64,000 bases of DNA, taken from positions 1,130,052-1,194,051 of the forward strand of contig NW_019091364.1 of assembly GCF_001949145.1 (NCBI RefSeq). Reading direction: 5' to 3'. The stretch is from Acanthaster planci (lineage: Eukaryota; Echinodermata; Asteroidea; Valvatida; Acanthasteridae). The notes beneath the pieces were generated by a model. That model ran no database searches. It was not told the origin of the DNA and was given only the letters and a program-made list of their open reading frames with translations. Below are positions 36,954 to 51,537 of the stretch, in pieces. How positions within the stretch are numbered: position 1 is the stretch's first letter; the number at the start of each line of letters is the position of its first letter. The position numbers and the translations under genes were made by a program.

Positions 36954-37092
36954 CTGAGGAAAGAAGGCAAAAACATTTTACTTGGTATCACTACCCTTCT
37001 AGGCCCTTCTGATCTTGATCTTAAAAACTCTCCACTGAGCGGACTAAGTAGCATTTTGAAATATGCTTCAACTTCAATAAATGAAACACTCA

Positions 37093-37313
37093 GGGGCCCT
37101 ATTTCATCGAGCTGCTTTAGCACAAAATCTGCTTAAGCATGAAAAACCTTGCTTGACAAATCAGGTTACCAGCCAAAACTCCATGTGATGCATATTGTTT
37201 TGGAATGGTATTCACCTGTCTTTACATTAGCATGACAATCACAATTTGAGCTGGTAAACTTTGTTTTTTAAGCATGGTTTTTTGTGCTTAAGCAGGTTTA
37301 TGAAATTGGCCCC
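37093..37313. mobile_element. TIR-type MITE, 221 bp
   Basis: The left end GGGGCCCTATTTCAT, continuing CTGCTTTAGCACAAAA, is matched by the reverse complement of the right end, GGGGCCAATTTCAT continuing CTGCTTAAGCACAAAA. Homology extends inward to ACCAGC motifs in both halves. There is no coding capacity, as expected of a non-autonomous DNA transposon. Including one more base on each side gives CAGGGGCC/CTGGGGCC ends, reminiscent of hAT elements, but no 8-bp target duplication is visible. Confidence 0.85.
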
Positions 37314-37509
37314 AGATCTCTCAGCAAAGCTACTTCTCTTTGTACCTGCATCATTGGAAATGCCATAATATAAAAAGGGGAACGGGAATACAAACAGAAA
37401 CCAAAATCTGTACACAAACAAAAGCTGCTCTGAGCAAATAGCTTGAACAGTTAAATTCATGTACAATTTTTGGGGCTATGGTATTCTACAATGAATGACC
37501 TAGAAGGTA

Positions 37510-37700
37510 CTGAGCACAAGCATTTTTGCTTAGCACAGAAAGCAGTTGATTAGCAATAACAGGTTTACCAGCCGACACTTTCATGCCATACATACAGTTT
37601 GCGATCAGTTCTCAGCCATATTTCTGCTCAGCACACATACGTACGTGTACATGTATTTCTAAGCAATTTTCTGTTTCATACGTTCCCATGGAATTAGCCC
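37510..37700. mobile_element. Degenerate relative of the 37093 MITE
   Basis: It carries AGCACAAGCATTTTTGCTTA and CAGGTTTACCAGCCGACACT, the latter paralleling CAGGTTACCAGCCAAAACTC in the intact element 200 bases to the left. Ends are eroded and borders approximate. Confidence 0.6.
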
Positions 37701-40700
37701 ATGGGCATTGCCATTGATGGGGAGGGGAGGGAGGGGTGAGCATTGCCAGGATATTTTCAGGGGGTGGAGGGCAAAACTTTATTCACAGGGAATAATATGG
37801 GAGGGGGTTCAGCTTCATGACCTGATCTAGCATTGATAATGGAAGGACTGATTTTGACTTTTCTCCATTGTCATTTTTTTTGGGGGGGGGGAGAGAGAGA
37901 GGGGAGGAGCATCCCCCTTGTCCCCCTTTGCAATGCCCACCAATCAGGCCCATGCTCTGAGCAACCATAATTTGACTTTGTAGAGGTAGTAGAAAAAGGA
38001 ATTGGGAAGCCTTAGCTGCATGAGTTGACCCACTTACTCAGCAGGAGAAAGTAAACCCAACCCCAAAAAACCCTGGCCTGTCAAAACACAAAGTGTGAAG
38101 GTTTACGTTTCCTAACAAAAGACGTTACACCAAGGTCTAACTGACCACACCAAGCCAAGACAGCTTTGTTACTCTATGTTTCCAAAAAAAAAAAAAAGGG
38201 CGGGGAAAACAGAAAAAAGTGGAGGCATGATGATTATCTCTCATGCATCTGATCGTGTCCGCATTCTTGAACAATGAAACAAATGATTGGTATTGGAATG
38301 CTGGCCTTGGTCATAGAGGCACACAGGTATGGAGATCACGCATATGATTGGATTTGTTCCACAAGTACACTAGGCATTGATCAAATTGTTTGGAGAACTC
38401 CCCGCTGAAATATCAAATCTCTGTTTATGCTGTAACAAAGCAACATGTGTCAAATAGTGGGCAAGAACAGCCATCTTGTTTCCCAAAAATACCCAAGAGA
38501 ATTAAAGGGGGGGAGAGTGTGTTCCCTTCGCAGTTCACAAGAACAAGTTGAGAACGTGGGCCTACTCTGCTACTTTGATGTCTCAATTTTACATCCTGAC
38601 CAAGAAACAATGACAAAGAGAACTGCAAAGGCAAAAGGTGAACAGAGCTGAAATGAAACCTGTGGCAATTCACTCAGCAACAGGTGTGGAGGGTATGCAG
38701 ACTCAGGCGCATTTGCCCACAGTAAGCTCCCTCTGCTTGGACAAAGCTGGCTGGCCCTGCTAGTTGATCTGTCAGTGAAGTTGTAATCTGGAATAAACCT
38801 GGTACCAGGCCCCCCCAAATGATCCAGAACAGGGACTCATGAAGAGCTCTCCAATTACCTGACTCTGGACCCCACTGGCATTATTTTCACATTGGGTCAA
38901 GGAGGGAGGACAAGATTCTTGGGTCCTTTTTAGTGCATTTGCACCAAACAAGTTTAAAAAGTGTGCAACATATTACTCATGAGTTAAATTGTTTTCATGG
39001 ATGGCATTTTCAACTCAAGTCTTTAAATTAAAGCTTTTGCATGTAACTACCTGACTTGGTTTTTACTAGCTATACACCACAAAAAAAGCTGCATTGAGAT
39101 AATTGTTTATAACATTTGCTCTCTAATACAAGTTGTACATGTAAGATACTTGTAAGTAGAAATTTTCTTAACAAAGCTAGTAGACAAACTACTCTGATGC
39201 TCTTGGAACCTACGGGACAGGCCAAAGTGGTCAAAAGGTCATTCCTCCCATTGAAACACGCCTTACTAATATCTTGTCCACAGGTTCGCCTGATTTTTTC
39301 CAAGTAAATTGTCCGACCCTGGCTAATGACTTTTAAATTAACTTCCGCAGGCTGTGCAACTCGCAAGAAGTAAGGGGTCAAACCTCACTGCTAATCACTA
39401 AAATGTGGTCACAATTTTCACTTTTTTGTTTAAGCTGAAGATTTCCATTCGGTCCTTCTGCACAAATCTCCAAAAGCAAGCACTGCCGTGACCCAAAGGG
39501 CATTCCAAGTCATTATGACTATAATGTGTGCCGTCTCTCCTCGCTGCTTGCTCTGATGCCATTTAAGGGGTTAATTTCTTGTCACCTCCCTCCCCGTGAA
39601 GATCCGATAGAAGTAGACCGCCCATCCTGCCCTCAATCCTTTGTCATTGCTCCAGCGGGCAGAGAACAAAGCGTCAAATCTGGGAGACTGGGCGGCCACA
39701 AATTCTCAAGCATTCTTCATCGACATTGGATTGTGGGTACAATAAGAAAGGATGCAGCAGAGAGAGAGGAAAAAGATGATTGGATAATTTGGGAAACAGA
39801 ACTGCTTGGCAGGGGAGGTTGAAGGATTTGCGGGCGGTCGTTTTGGGAACTCTCTTCAGGTAGATCAGGTCCACATTTATATATAAACAAGGCACATAAT
39901 TGTTCATTTCCCGATGCTATTCAATCTTAGCAGACTCTTAGTGCCCATAGGGTACTGTGCATGGAGTTCATTGCTAACACCTCTGATCTGAAGCACACTG
40001 TGACAGTGGCAGGCAACTATCAGCCGAATAAAAGGAAACAAACATTTCGTACAAACTCATGAAGAGACAGATGGAAAGATAAAGACTGTGATTTGAATAA
40101 ACACTAATGTATAATATTTTATAATCAACCATTCATTTCATTTTGAGATGAACAGAAGGAATGCATTTCTTTTGAAAAGCAAATGTCATGGTGCGGAAAA
40201 AGGGTTCTAACCAAGTCTTCTGCTGATTATTGAAATGCTATGTAATGTACATTTTTGTATGTACAACAGAAGAATTCTGCCCAAGTTTTCTGGTACCAAA
40301 TTTCAATATTCCACAGCATGATTTAAGATAAAAATTATAAGTGCTATTTGCTGCACTCACCCTCAGTCAGTGTATGTGTAAATTTCCAAAATTATTGTGT
40401 ATTGCTATTAAAAAGGGGATACTTATTTTCATAAGGCAGTTTTTAACGTATTGAAAACTAAAAAAAAAAACACATAAATTGAACGCCAACTAGCCATTAT
40501 CAATGGCAAAACACCTGTGACAAGTAACACATCATAAATGCTCCGCTTAAGTGCATACGTAAGTCCACATTCCAATCGATGAGTTATGGATGGAAGGTAT
40601 TTACAGCAGTATTAAAAACTGAAATCTGTTATGTTAGAGCCTCCAGCTTGATGTGGGGGGAACCATCTGGAGGTAATCAATCAAGGTTCCATGGCTGGAA

Positions 40701-41500
40701 ATGGCTCAAACTCCTTCTTAACAATACTCAGGGGGACTAGCCAGTCGTTCACGGCATTTGCTCCAGTAAATCACGGTCAATTTGGGTGGAGTGTTTTAAT
40801 ACTTCCTCTATGAATGTCCCATTAGTTGCTTCCATGAGGCCTCTACAACACATTCATGTAGTGGATGGTGTCCTTTTTTAAGAGTCTGGAGGGGTAGAGG
40901 TGGTTGGTCTTTTAATCTCCTCTTAGCCTGGTGGGGTTTCAGTTGAGATGCTGACATCTTGGGCAAGTTGGGTTTCTACTTAAGTTTCTTCAGTATTACC
41001 CTCTGTGTAAAGTCCCCGAGGCCCAGGGTCACATTCGTTATGTTCCACAGCCAATTTACTCAAGTTCAAAATCATGGATTTTGGACCTGAAAAGTCACAC
41101 TGTCAAAAACATACTGTTATGTTGGTCCGTCGGGAACCCAACCCAAAAAGATCTTGAGTTATTTCTGAAATGGTGATCAAGTGTCACCCTTCTGACAAAC
41201 ATGACATGCCTGTATGGCATTCAAAAACCTGTAGGTGTATGGTAGTTGAAAACTAAGAACAGTTTGTCAAGACAAGTGAGCACAAAACATGTTTCATAGG
41301 TAAAAATTTGTCCTCGGAAATTGCAAACCAAATAATGTCAAAGATTAAGGATGACTGGAAAATGACAGTTAAATAGGCGGTGTTGGGACGACACATTCTG
41401 GGTGTGGTTTTCTGGTGCACCAGGAAGTGTTGTATTTTATGTACTATTTCAATTGTATTTGTATTCTTAACATATTAATATAGATGTTAGTTTTATTGTT

Positions 41501-41574
41501 TTATATTGTAAAGCACCTTAGAGCCTTTTTGGATTAGGGCGCTATTATCAGTGTGGTCACATAATAATAATAAT
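41501..41574 (+). mobile_element. Retroposon 3' tail with (AAT)n end
   Basis: The motif TTGTAAAGCACCTTAGAGCC, then GGATTAGGGCGCTATTAT, ends in ATAATAATAATAATGA. A conserved GTAAAGCGC...GCGCTAT tail followed by a trinucleotide microsatellite is typical of 3' ends of animal LINEs and the SINEs that use them. The 5' part is not recognisable. Confidence 0.55.
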
Positions 41575-42385
41575 GAGACGCAGCTTTCTGTGGAGGACAA
41601 TCTCTAGATTTATTGCCACGGACCTTGTTCCTTGCTTTTCTAAGGCCAAGAGATGGCCAACTTATCACCATTTGAAGCCCCCCAAAATGATCTCTGCACT
41701 CTGCCTCAAAATGGCACAAAAACAATTGGAGCCAATTACTTATCAATCTAAATTTTAAGTAAATAATAGGAGAAGAAAATGGATGGTTTCCCAGAAGAAA
41801 TTTTGACTACAAGACATCAGACACGTACGCCAGAACCTTACGCAAGCAGTACATCCTTGGGAAAATATTGGTAACCCATGATCTTTACCTTGCAAAAGCC
41901 ACCCTCGAAAAAATCTTTCAATCTCCGTGTCACCAATTTACATGTACCAATCCAAATAAATAGGTGCCCATGATACAACAATTTACTGAGTGGTAAAGAC
42001 TATTTTGCGAGGGCCGAGGTGTACAATCCGGCGCTTAATTGGTCCCAGAATATCGTTAAGTCTTTCATGTGGGTCTTTGGTGGCTGCTGAAAGCATGATT
42101 GAACACGCTGTTGACAAGTCAGGAGAAGCCGTCTTGATCTACGTGAACTGTAACTGCTCACGAGATGAAGGAAGTGACAGCAGGGTTGTGGAGAGGACAG
42201 CAGATAAACCAGACCTTTTTACGATTTTGTCACCTTTATAGATGGGAAATTTCAATTAGTGCTGGGAGGTATTAACTAACAACCTAACAAAATTAACTGA
42301 GAAAATTTGATTAGGAATGTTATCACATCTGGTAACAATAAGAGCATATATAAGACTTAAAGGTTTTCATGGTGAAAGAAACTAG

Positions 42386-42508
42386 ATTTGTAGTAAAGAT
42401 TGAGGTAACACCATGTATTTATCTCTTCTTTGAGTATGTAAGGTTCTTCCCCGGTTCTACTCAAAGAAAAGATAAATACATGGTGTTACCGCAATCTTTA
42501 CTACAAAT
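42386..42508. repeat. Near-perfect hairpin, 51-bp arms with two mismatches, 21-nt loop
   Basis: Arm 42386-42436 and arm 42458-42508 are reverse complements with mismatches only at 42403 and 42425. A transcript of either strand would fold into a long duplex. It is flanked by a 12-bp direct repeat AATAAGAGCATA (42337-42348 and 42506-42517), which overlaps the right arm by three bases. It is most likely a fold-back MITE, or a source of small RNAs. Confidence 0.95.
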
Positions 42509-45500
42509 AAGAGCATACTTTGATGAAAAAATGTTACTTGATGAGCAGGCATTGTGGAAGAATTTATAAGAAGTAAGAAATCAGGCATTTGATTCATTCA
42601 TTGACTAATTTACCTGGCCAGTGAAATAACCAATAAATTAACAACCTATCAATCAAACTACAAGTCCAAATACTGACTGATCAAGTTCCGCGGTCAACGA
42701 AGTGGCATTCAGGAGCTCAACCGAAGAGAATCCTAAGGTTTCACTCATGGATGTGAATACACTGACATGTGGGGGAGGGATGTACACCGACTAATTCAGT
42801 TCTGTGAAAGCGGCCAAATATAACACTGTTAGCAATTTCAAAAATCTTGGGCCAAATCCTGACAAAAGTACATGTAGTTAAAGACTCCTCTGAACCCAAG
42901 CAGGCAATCTACTCTTTTCGTAATCTGCTGTCAACAACTCATAGAAGAATGGAATGCTTAGGGAGGGGAACAACAGTGGGAGAATATTACCCATCTATAG
43001 GGCACATCAGTAGTAAGCTGGGGCATCGTACTTTCACCTGTTACTCCACGTACGGGCCGGTAACTCCTCACATGCAGGGTTGAACCTCCAGTGGCCCGGG
43101 TAACAACCGCTCTGGATTACCCTCACACAGCGGGTTTCGAGGGGATATCCGATTAAGAGAAATATGCCCCAGTGTACATTTTCATTAAGTGTTCACTTGA
43201 GGTGGGAGAGGGGGAAGTGGAGGGACTACACAGGGCAATTGTTGGAAGTGGATACTATTGTTGGGGGGGGGAGAGATCGTCCATTGTGAGTGTAGAGATG
43301 GCATCGTATGCATGGTGGTTGAAAGAGGTTTCAATTGTAAACAAAAAGCTACCAGTAAGCAAGGAACGTGATCACTGTGGGGACGTATGCCAAGGCAAGC
43401 GCAGTTGAGCCAGAGTTCACTGCTGGGGAATTGCTTTGACAAGTAAGGCGATGTAGCCGAGACAGTTTGAAAGGCTTCTTGAGACCAGCAGGGTGTAAAT
43501 GAAGTGGACAGCAATTGCCAGAAAAAAAAAATTAAAAAATACAGGTAATTAAAAAAGGGGTCACTCTGTTGATCAATGTAGACCTGTGGTGGTGTTAGCT
43601 TTGGGTCAGGTTTTCCTGCAGAACATTTTCTTTTGTGCAGCGAACGGACCCACTTTGTCTTGGAGAGAGGGGGTGCACATGTTGTGTCATGGTAAGTGTT
43701 TTACCCCTGTCCCTACAAACTTAAAGTATAAAGCTTCACTGAAAGATATCAAGGGTTATCATTTCATAGCAGTGAATAAAGGAGTTTGTCATGAACTTGG
43801 ATATAATGACTTAGTGAAGTCAGGGATACCAGATTTCATGGAATTGTGGGCAGAAACATCGGTCTGCGCCTATCAATGACAATGTGTCACTTTCTCACCC
43901 AAAACTGACCAACCCCTTGCCCTCTCTCTATTAACACCCCAGTCAGCCATCCCTCACCACCCTGCAATGACTCTCTAATTGTAGACTCTGCCCTGCCTTG
44001 CCTCCCCCTCTGGCACACTCCCTGTCTCACCTGGTAAGGGGATATATATGCCCTGTGTGTCAACAAGGGCTGGAGAGGGGTCCTCTGGGGGAAAGTAAGG
44101 CACCCTTGGGACAGGACACTCAAAATTGGGTATTGTGACAGCTAGGTGCAGTCAGTTCTGTGTTGAAGTTTTAAAGGGCTAGGTACAAATGTGCAAAGTG
44201 CATGTACGGTTTGCGTATTACTGTAGGTTAACTATGTTCACAGACCATGCAACAAAACTTTGAGGATATGCCCTGGGTTCAAGCACATCAATCTGTGTAA
44301 GTACATGTATGGAGGAACCTTCTCATTCCTCCAAGTCCAAGGTACAGACATTTATCTTGACGCCACCATGTTTGTCTTGTTTCCTGTAGACAAACTGGAA
44401 ATAGTAAGACATCTTCACAAAATAAATAATTGATAAAAGGAAACAGACTATTTGTCCTTCCAGCCTCAGTTGGTTACACTGCTTTGAATGGTAGAAAAGC
44501 AAGATGGATGCACCATGAGAGAGGTCTATGAGGGGAGCCTAAGGACTATAAGCAATCATGTAATGATGTGGACAACAGTATCACCCACCTCAACACAACA
44601 GCTTATACTTCATGCATGCTATCACAAGCATCATACACGTACATGAATGTACTTCTCTCAGCTTCACCACAAACCAAACTTTAAAACCCAAACTATGGCA
44701 GATATGCAAAAACCGGACACAGGTAGGAGTTTCTGCGGAAGTGTTTTTACGCTGATACACGTACTTGGCTTTCGTGGGAAAGTTTGAAGGTGTGTGTGTG
44801 TACGTGCAACTGATTAAGCTTACGATAATCAGGAATTTCAAACCATTTCAGAAATTTGTGCAAGGCTGACAGGACAGTTTATCTTAACGTGTTAATAACT
44901 AAGATCAGTGTGTTTATTCCCACCAAGCAGAAGGGTAAAAATAGAAATTCTTGGCATGGTTCAGTATCTGTTTTAATGACCAGGTGTGCTAGGAGCTCTG
45001 GCTTTTGAGCTTTGAGGAAAAGTACAAACCAAGGCTGTCAGCCGTAGCTCATTATCGCACCCAGGTAAAAATCTGTTCATTGCGGAAGACTGTTGACAGT
45101 GGAGGAGAAAAAAGAGAAAGAGAAAAGGACGGGCAAAGGTAACGACTCGCAGGAAAGTTCAAGGGATGTTCCGTGCAAATTTTGTATGCGTTGACTGAGA
45201 TGTAAATGAAGCGTTGTGTCACCCACAGCTGTTAATGTATACGAATAAAGGTGTGCGATATTTTGATAACAGGGTCTGAGTTATCCTTTGGGGATGGCTC
45301 AGACAAATTTTCCAATTTTTTTGGGGGGGGGCGAGGGTGTGAGTGGGACACAAGAGTTGGCAGTGATTGGGAAACAAGGCGTAGAAAGATTAAAAACTTT
45401 CTATATTTACATCTTTTTAAATTTAATAAATTTAAACAATTTAAGCCACTTGCTTGTTGTAAATGACGGAAATGAAACTTGGGTCCATTTCATAAGTTAT

Positions 45501-48500
45501 TCTTATCAGCATTATTAGCACAAACATGTGGTAAGGATAGTGCGAAGTGAATTACACTATAGGTCCACTGGTGCAACCTGACTTTTTTTCTGATGGGAGG
45601 GGGGAAGTAACAAATTCAGGAAGCAATTATGATACAAAATATAACAATGTAACACATTTGGGGAAGTTTTGTGTGGAGACTGTAACAATTGCTGTCAAAG
45701 GTGTGTCAAGCACACAGGTGAATTAGTACCACTGTAACCTTTGGCACGCTTTTGATGAAAACTGTGGCTGTAACACAAACACTACAATTGAAGATTTTCA
45801 TTAAATTCCAACATATCTCTTACAAAAATACATGTATTAGAATTTGTAGCATAAAAAGTCAAAAGTCAACACAACTGTCCAAGTTTCTTTCTGTGCAGTT
45901 TCAGGGATTTCATTTAGGAGATCAAAAGTACAGGTGTGCAGGTCTTGGCTTATTTGCTACACTTGTTTCAATGACAAAAATTATTTTATAAAACAAAAAA
46001 CAAAAAAAGCAAACTGGCAGAAAACAGCCATATCGACCCTGGGGCACTTAATACCACCATTCCACGTCGCAAATACGAGGGGCCATAATTTATTGTTTGA
46101 ACAAAAAATTCCACGTGTCAGGCTGCGGTTACGGCCACAAAAGTCAGGCAAGGGAACTTGACCAATCATCACTTGGCTCACACATTCCGAACTGGCAACA
46201 TAAATGGTCATATTTCTGGGAATCACTGCGTGGTGCGGACAGTGGTGGCATTAACTTGAGGGGGGGTTGACTGTCAGATCAATGCAATGGCAAGGAGGGG
46301 GGGGTAATGGCTTTCTTGACACTCTGTGAAGTGACATAACAAGAGGGGAGGTGGTACCTGTCATGTGATGTCTGAGTGATGAGCAAGGCAGCTTGAAAAA
46401 TTAACGAGGTGCGGGCATGGATTTTAAAAAAAGTTCAGAGGCAAGCGTACAGACTGATTGGTGAGTTTACAACAGATTAACCACGGACGGTGTGGGGGAT
46501 GGATTCAGGTATGAGAACATCAGTCTATACTTAGATCCTCGACACATGCAGCACGCTGCTCTGGGTAAGTTCGCACCAACATCAATAAGCTATCTTATGC
46601 CATCGTGAGCAGTACGCTGTGCTAACCAAACAACCGCAATCACCGCACTGCTAACCTACACAGGCAGAGAGGTAAAGTACCCAGAGAACTTGCCACGTTT
46701 TGATGCCATGTTTCGACACTGTCTTTCTCACTGGGTTTGTGGCCACTTTTCCACCAAACACAAACTTCCTTGGTGACAATAATATAAAAAAGGGGGACCC
46801 TACAGGCATTGAGCAATGCACACAATTTTCGAGGGTCTCTCTTTTCTTCGCCCGCTTGGACGAGCAGAGGTGTTGACTGCAATTGACCTGGCAGCCGCAA
46901 TAACCAACGACAGCGGAAGAAAAACTGTCAAACCCACACAGCTTATACTGTTACTTCTGACGACACAGGTGCAGCAACAGCAGCAGCGACACTGACCTCT
47001 TCCCTCAGACTTAGGTTTTTAACCCAATTTCGCTGGAAAACCCTTTTCTACTGGACAACCCCCAATGCTGCATTACTCGGACTGCATTGTGTACACCTCT
47101 GCCTTGCAGTCTTGAACTTTTGTAACACAGACTCTGTCTCACGCAACGCTCGTAAATTTGAAGGACCCGGTGTCCTACTTTTTGGAAACAAACTTTGTAG
47201 TTGAGAGTATTCAGTATCTAACTTGGGACTCTGGAGAAGTGTTGCGATTTCAAGATGCTCTCGTCCCAAGAATGGATGCAAAAGTAAAATTTGCTGTTAC
47301 TGTGCTAGAATTGGATGCAACAAGTGTCTCTCTCCTGTGGATTTACCATGACTGAATCCTGTGAGTGGTTCCTACATGAAATCTGGTAAGCCAGGATCTA
47401 ATCCTTTGGAGTGTCATTTTACAAATAAATGGATCTTTTATAAAGTCTACAGTGTATCATCAAATTTGGAGACATGCTGTTGAATGGTAGTTCAGAAACA
47501 GACCTTTTCTGTTTCAAACTTTGCAAAACAGCCAAATTTCCCTTACCTAATGCTTTTACATCTACTGATGTGAGATTTGAAGGAGTGAAATGTACCTAAG
47601 AGTGGAAAATGAGACGACTGGGGTGCTTTGTTGATAAACCACAGTTGCAATAACAATTGAATTAAAGCTTTAACACTGACTGCTTTCAAAAATGATTCTA
47701 AGCAGGAACAATGGTACTGACAATCTTGCACATGTCCTTGAACAAAACGAACTCTGCCAACAGGCACTAAAAAATGACTTTTGTGCAGCTTGAGAAAACT
47801 GACATCTTGGCACCATTATTTCCCTCCATACACTGGCTCCATAACTCATCTCTCCGTGGGAAAAGAAAAATATATTTCGATGAGACCAGGGCAAAGGGTG
47901 TTATCACTGATTTGCCAAGAATACACAAATAAGATTGTTTGGATTTTACTTTAATTGAGCGGCTTATGAAGGAAGCTGACCGTACTAAATTCCTCAACAC
48001 TTTCCAAGTACATGTACCTTGCGCATGCACTTTTTTTTAATTAACCATCCTCAAGTGTACATCATTCTCAACGACCCCAAACATAATTTCCACATAAGAG
48101 AAACAGACATTAATTATTACTTGCATCTTCTGTTTGAAGTACAACATCACTCTCTAGGGTAATGACTGAGCCTGTTAAAAAAAAAAACACAGGCCTTGAT
48201 TTCTAAAAGCTTACTGTCACTCAAAATGCAATCAATGCAGTTCATTGAGACGGCCGCCTGCATGTTGCACTCTGAAGTTCATCATCCAATCAATGCCCTT
48301 TTTGCCTGAAATGTGTTGCCGAATTTGTTTGAGCAGGGATTTTACTGAGAACAAAATGTGGAGCAGGGAAATGAAAGGATACAAGATGGATCTGAGGGAG
48401 AGATCCAACAGGAAGCTGGATTCTGGAAAATCTACTCAAGACTTGGCTGCCACTTCCTTTCTGTACTTGAGGATTCCAGGCTCATAATAATTTAATTCAA

Positions 48501-51345
48501 GCTACAATATTACAACCCATTCGTCAGTTTACACTTCCAAGATTGTCTAGCAAAAAGATATGAAAATAACGGTCAACTGACATGAATACAAAAAGGCTTG
48601 TGTACATACCATTGTGTAATCACTTGATTATTTCTTAATTTGACCTTCTCTCGGTTAAACACAAAACTATCAACTGGAAAATTTATATCCCAAATCCACT
48701 CCTATGACATGTAAATAGTCAAATGTGATATCTGTGCAGTTAGTATCATTTGTACAATGTACCTTTCAAAATGAAACGAAATCCTTTTTTCCAGTAAACC
48801 TGTTTAAAGTCTTGAAATAAACAAGTTACTGCCAAACCATGGTGCATATTTCGCACATTTTTGGTTAAGTCGTCAGTTGAATGGTGAAGCGATGCATCGT
48901 GGATATGTGCCACACCACGAACTGACGTGCACAAAGTCTATGGACAGTATGCCACTTTGTGGTGCACTAAAACTATCCTATACGTCACTTCAAGGTGAAA
49001 GCGACAAAGTATAAATTCTGACTAATTACAACCCCCCATACATGTAAGTGTACATGTACGTCCCATCTAAAAATGGAAAAGACAGTCTCCATGATTGTCC
49101 CGAATTCCACCAACACAATGTGAATTCATTCACCCTCTTTTTCACTTTAATGTACAGATCCATACCTTAACATTCCGAAGATATAAGTTCATGCACAAAC
49201 GATGCCCATCTAAAAGATAGTCATCACTGGAGGTCTACAATTAACCTATATCTATGGCCAGGAGTACCAACTGTGTTCCTTTGCCTATTCTCTGAGGTGC
49301 TATTAAAACTCAATTGACACGTTTTGTTTTCCTGATCTGGCGTGGAAATCTTGCTCAGATTGCTGTACTCTGCTGCTAAACCCTGGTCAAAGTCTAATAT
49401 GCATGAACGCTTATGCTGTATTTATTCTTCTGTAAGCCGGCACTGCATTTCCATGTTAGGGCGTAAAGTGGGTTCCCACTTACTATTAAGAGCCAATTTC
49501 AACGTTGAGATGTGGAGTCCAGCCCACTGGAACTACCACTTAAAAGACAGCTTCTACAAGAATGATTAGAAAGGCTGTATCATCTGTGCAAGGTATACAT
49601 TCCAAGGATGTTACACCGCAAAAAGTCAACAGTAATCAACAGGTACCTGTACAATGTTCAGTAACACTTTACTTCAAAAGTGTTACAATATCGTGTTTAT
49701 TGTAGTCTATACTCAGAGACTAGGTGCTTGGTATGGTTGGTGCATCAGGCACAAGATTTATTATTATGTCCTCTTCTCGTTATCGTGATTACAGTAGGTA
49801 TACAAATATAAAGATTACAATATCGAGTGTGCCTCAAAATAGAATAACCTTCCGTTTAAACATCTACAAGCTTTGCAATGAAGTAATCTGCATTATTGCA
49901 TGAAGGACTGACCATCGTTTAAGGAGGAATTTGACAAACGTTCAAAAACTGCATTAATTTCTGCATGTTTCCATGAGTTGTGGTTCTGTAAACATCATTC
50001 CCATTGGGGGCATTGTACCTGCAAACTGGTACAAGGTCAACTTGCCGGCATGGGCCAAGTATTGGATCAGGGAGTATAGGTTTTCCAAGAGGGAAGTTTA
50101 GTGTCAAGACAATTGTGTTTTGTGATTTATCATCCGACTGATTCAGGCCGACCTGTATCTAACTCCTCTACATCTCTCCCTATTCTCAAATTTGGGGGGG
50201 GGTGTTACACAGCTCATCTCAAGTGGCTTATCCACGCTCCTCTGCCAAGTGTGTACACTGGCCTAGTTCTGAGGTGCAAAGAAGGGGGGACTCAGTGTGT
50301 GTACCAGTGTTCCCTTAACAGGGCCATAAATGCACCCCTTTGAATGGGGAAAAAAAAAAAAACCAACTGGGTCATGCAAACACACACACACAGAAAAATT
50401 GGGTAATATCCCCACATTGATCTGATTACTGGGGTGTGACGAGAGAGCGAGGGGGGGAGGGAGGGAAGATTACGCACACAGACCCACCACTCCAGGCCAC
50501 GTGGTGGTGCAGCTCACGCGACTGGAAACTTACACCACAGCCAAAATGGGTTAAAATGCTATGCATGGAACAGAAGGGTAAGGACAGAGAGAATAGAAAG
50601 ACATCACGCTGGGTTGAATGGTGCAATGCCTGCACCGGTAAATTAACCTTCAATACTTCGATCATTATGTTTATGCTGGCCCAGTTTTTTTTTTTTTTTT
50701 TTTGACTAGGAATCTGGATCCCTCTTGTTGCTTTGTTTTTATTGGGCTTAGGTATTTCTACAAGTGAACGTGTCATGACCGCACCTATTGTTATTACGCG
50801 TCGTATAACAAAACTCTAATAAATCAATACGTACATGTACAAAGGTACACACATGGAGAAATGGGTTAAGCCACAACATCGTCAAAGCCCAATCATATAC
50901 ATCAACCCACTTATGACAAGGGTTGATGCACGAATGCCAAATATTCATGGCTACCTGTGAATGCCCTTGAATTTGGGACATTATATGTATGTAGGTCAGT
51001 TTAGCAAGAGTTTACCACTGTCATAAGGGAAAATACTGTGGTTCATTAAAGAGATACAACCAAACAAAGAAGTGGCCAACCAATCCCACAGAAACAATCA
51101 CCATGAAAGAAAAATCTCAACAAAATGATAATTTTCCACCAAATATTCGTTAAATATTTTTGTGCCTTAAAACAATGAGTGCTTGATCTCCTTTCTCTTG
51201 TCAAAAGTATTCACATATATCAGCATGATTCAGCAATGACCGGCAAATGTACCCCACATTTGCCATTCAATTGTGCCCAAGTTTCGTTTCAGACACGTGT
51301 TAAAGTAAAGATCGTGAAAATGTGCTATTTCCAAAATCAAACTCG

Positions 51346-51537
51346 TGAGTGATCATGATGACTTTGCCTTATCTATTATGGACATTTCCAGCTGTTTTTG
51401 TGTTTCTGATCGTTCTTTTCCTAATCCAGTGTATGAAACGCAATGAAGCAAAATTTAAACAGACTGTGTACAGTTTTGTGCCTGGAATTAAGAACACAAG
51501 TAGCCCATACGATCACATCAATAATTCCCGATACTGA
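51346..51537 (+). CDS. Possible small single-pass membrane protein or terminal exon
   Basis: A 62-codon frame from 51349 reads a short start, one strongly hydrophobic segment (PAVFVFLIVLFLIQC), then a basic stop-transfer KRNEAKFK and a polar tail ending SPYDHINNSRY. The shape is that of a type I membrane anchor with a Tyr-containing cytoplasmic tail, as in a receptor's last exon. No family is recognised, no partner exon was found, and an in-frame TGA lies just upstream of the ATG. It may well be chance. Confidence 0.15.

Noticed and set aside
42400-42412. let-7-like TGAGGTA inside the hairpin arm
   Set aside because: The let-7 seed requires GAGGTAG and the following bases do not match. The stem is far longer and more perfect than a let-7 precursor.
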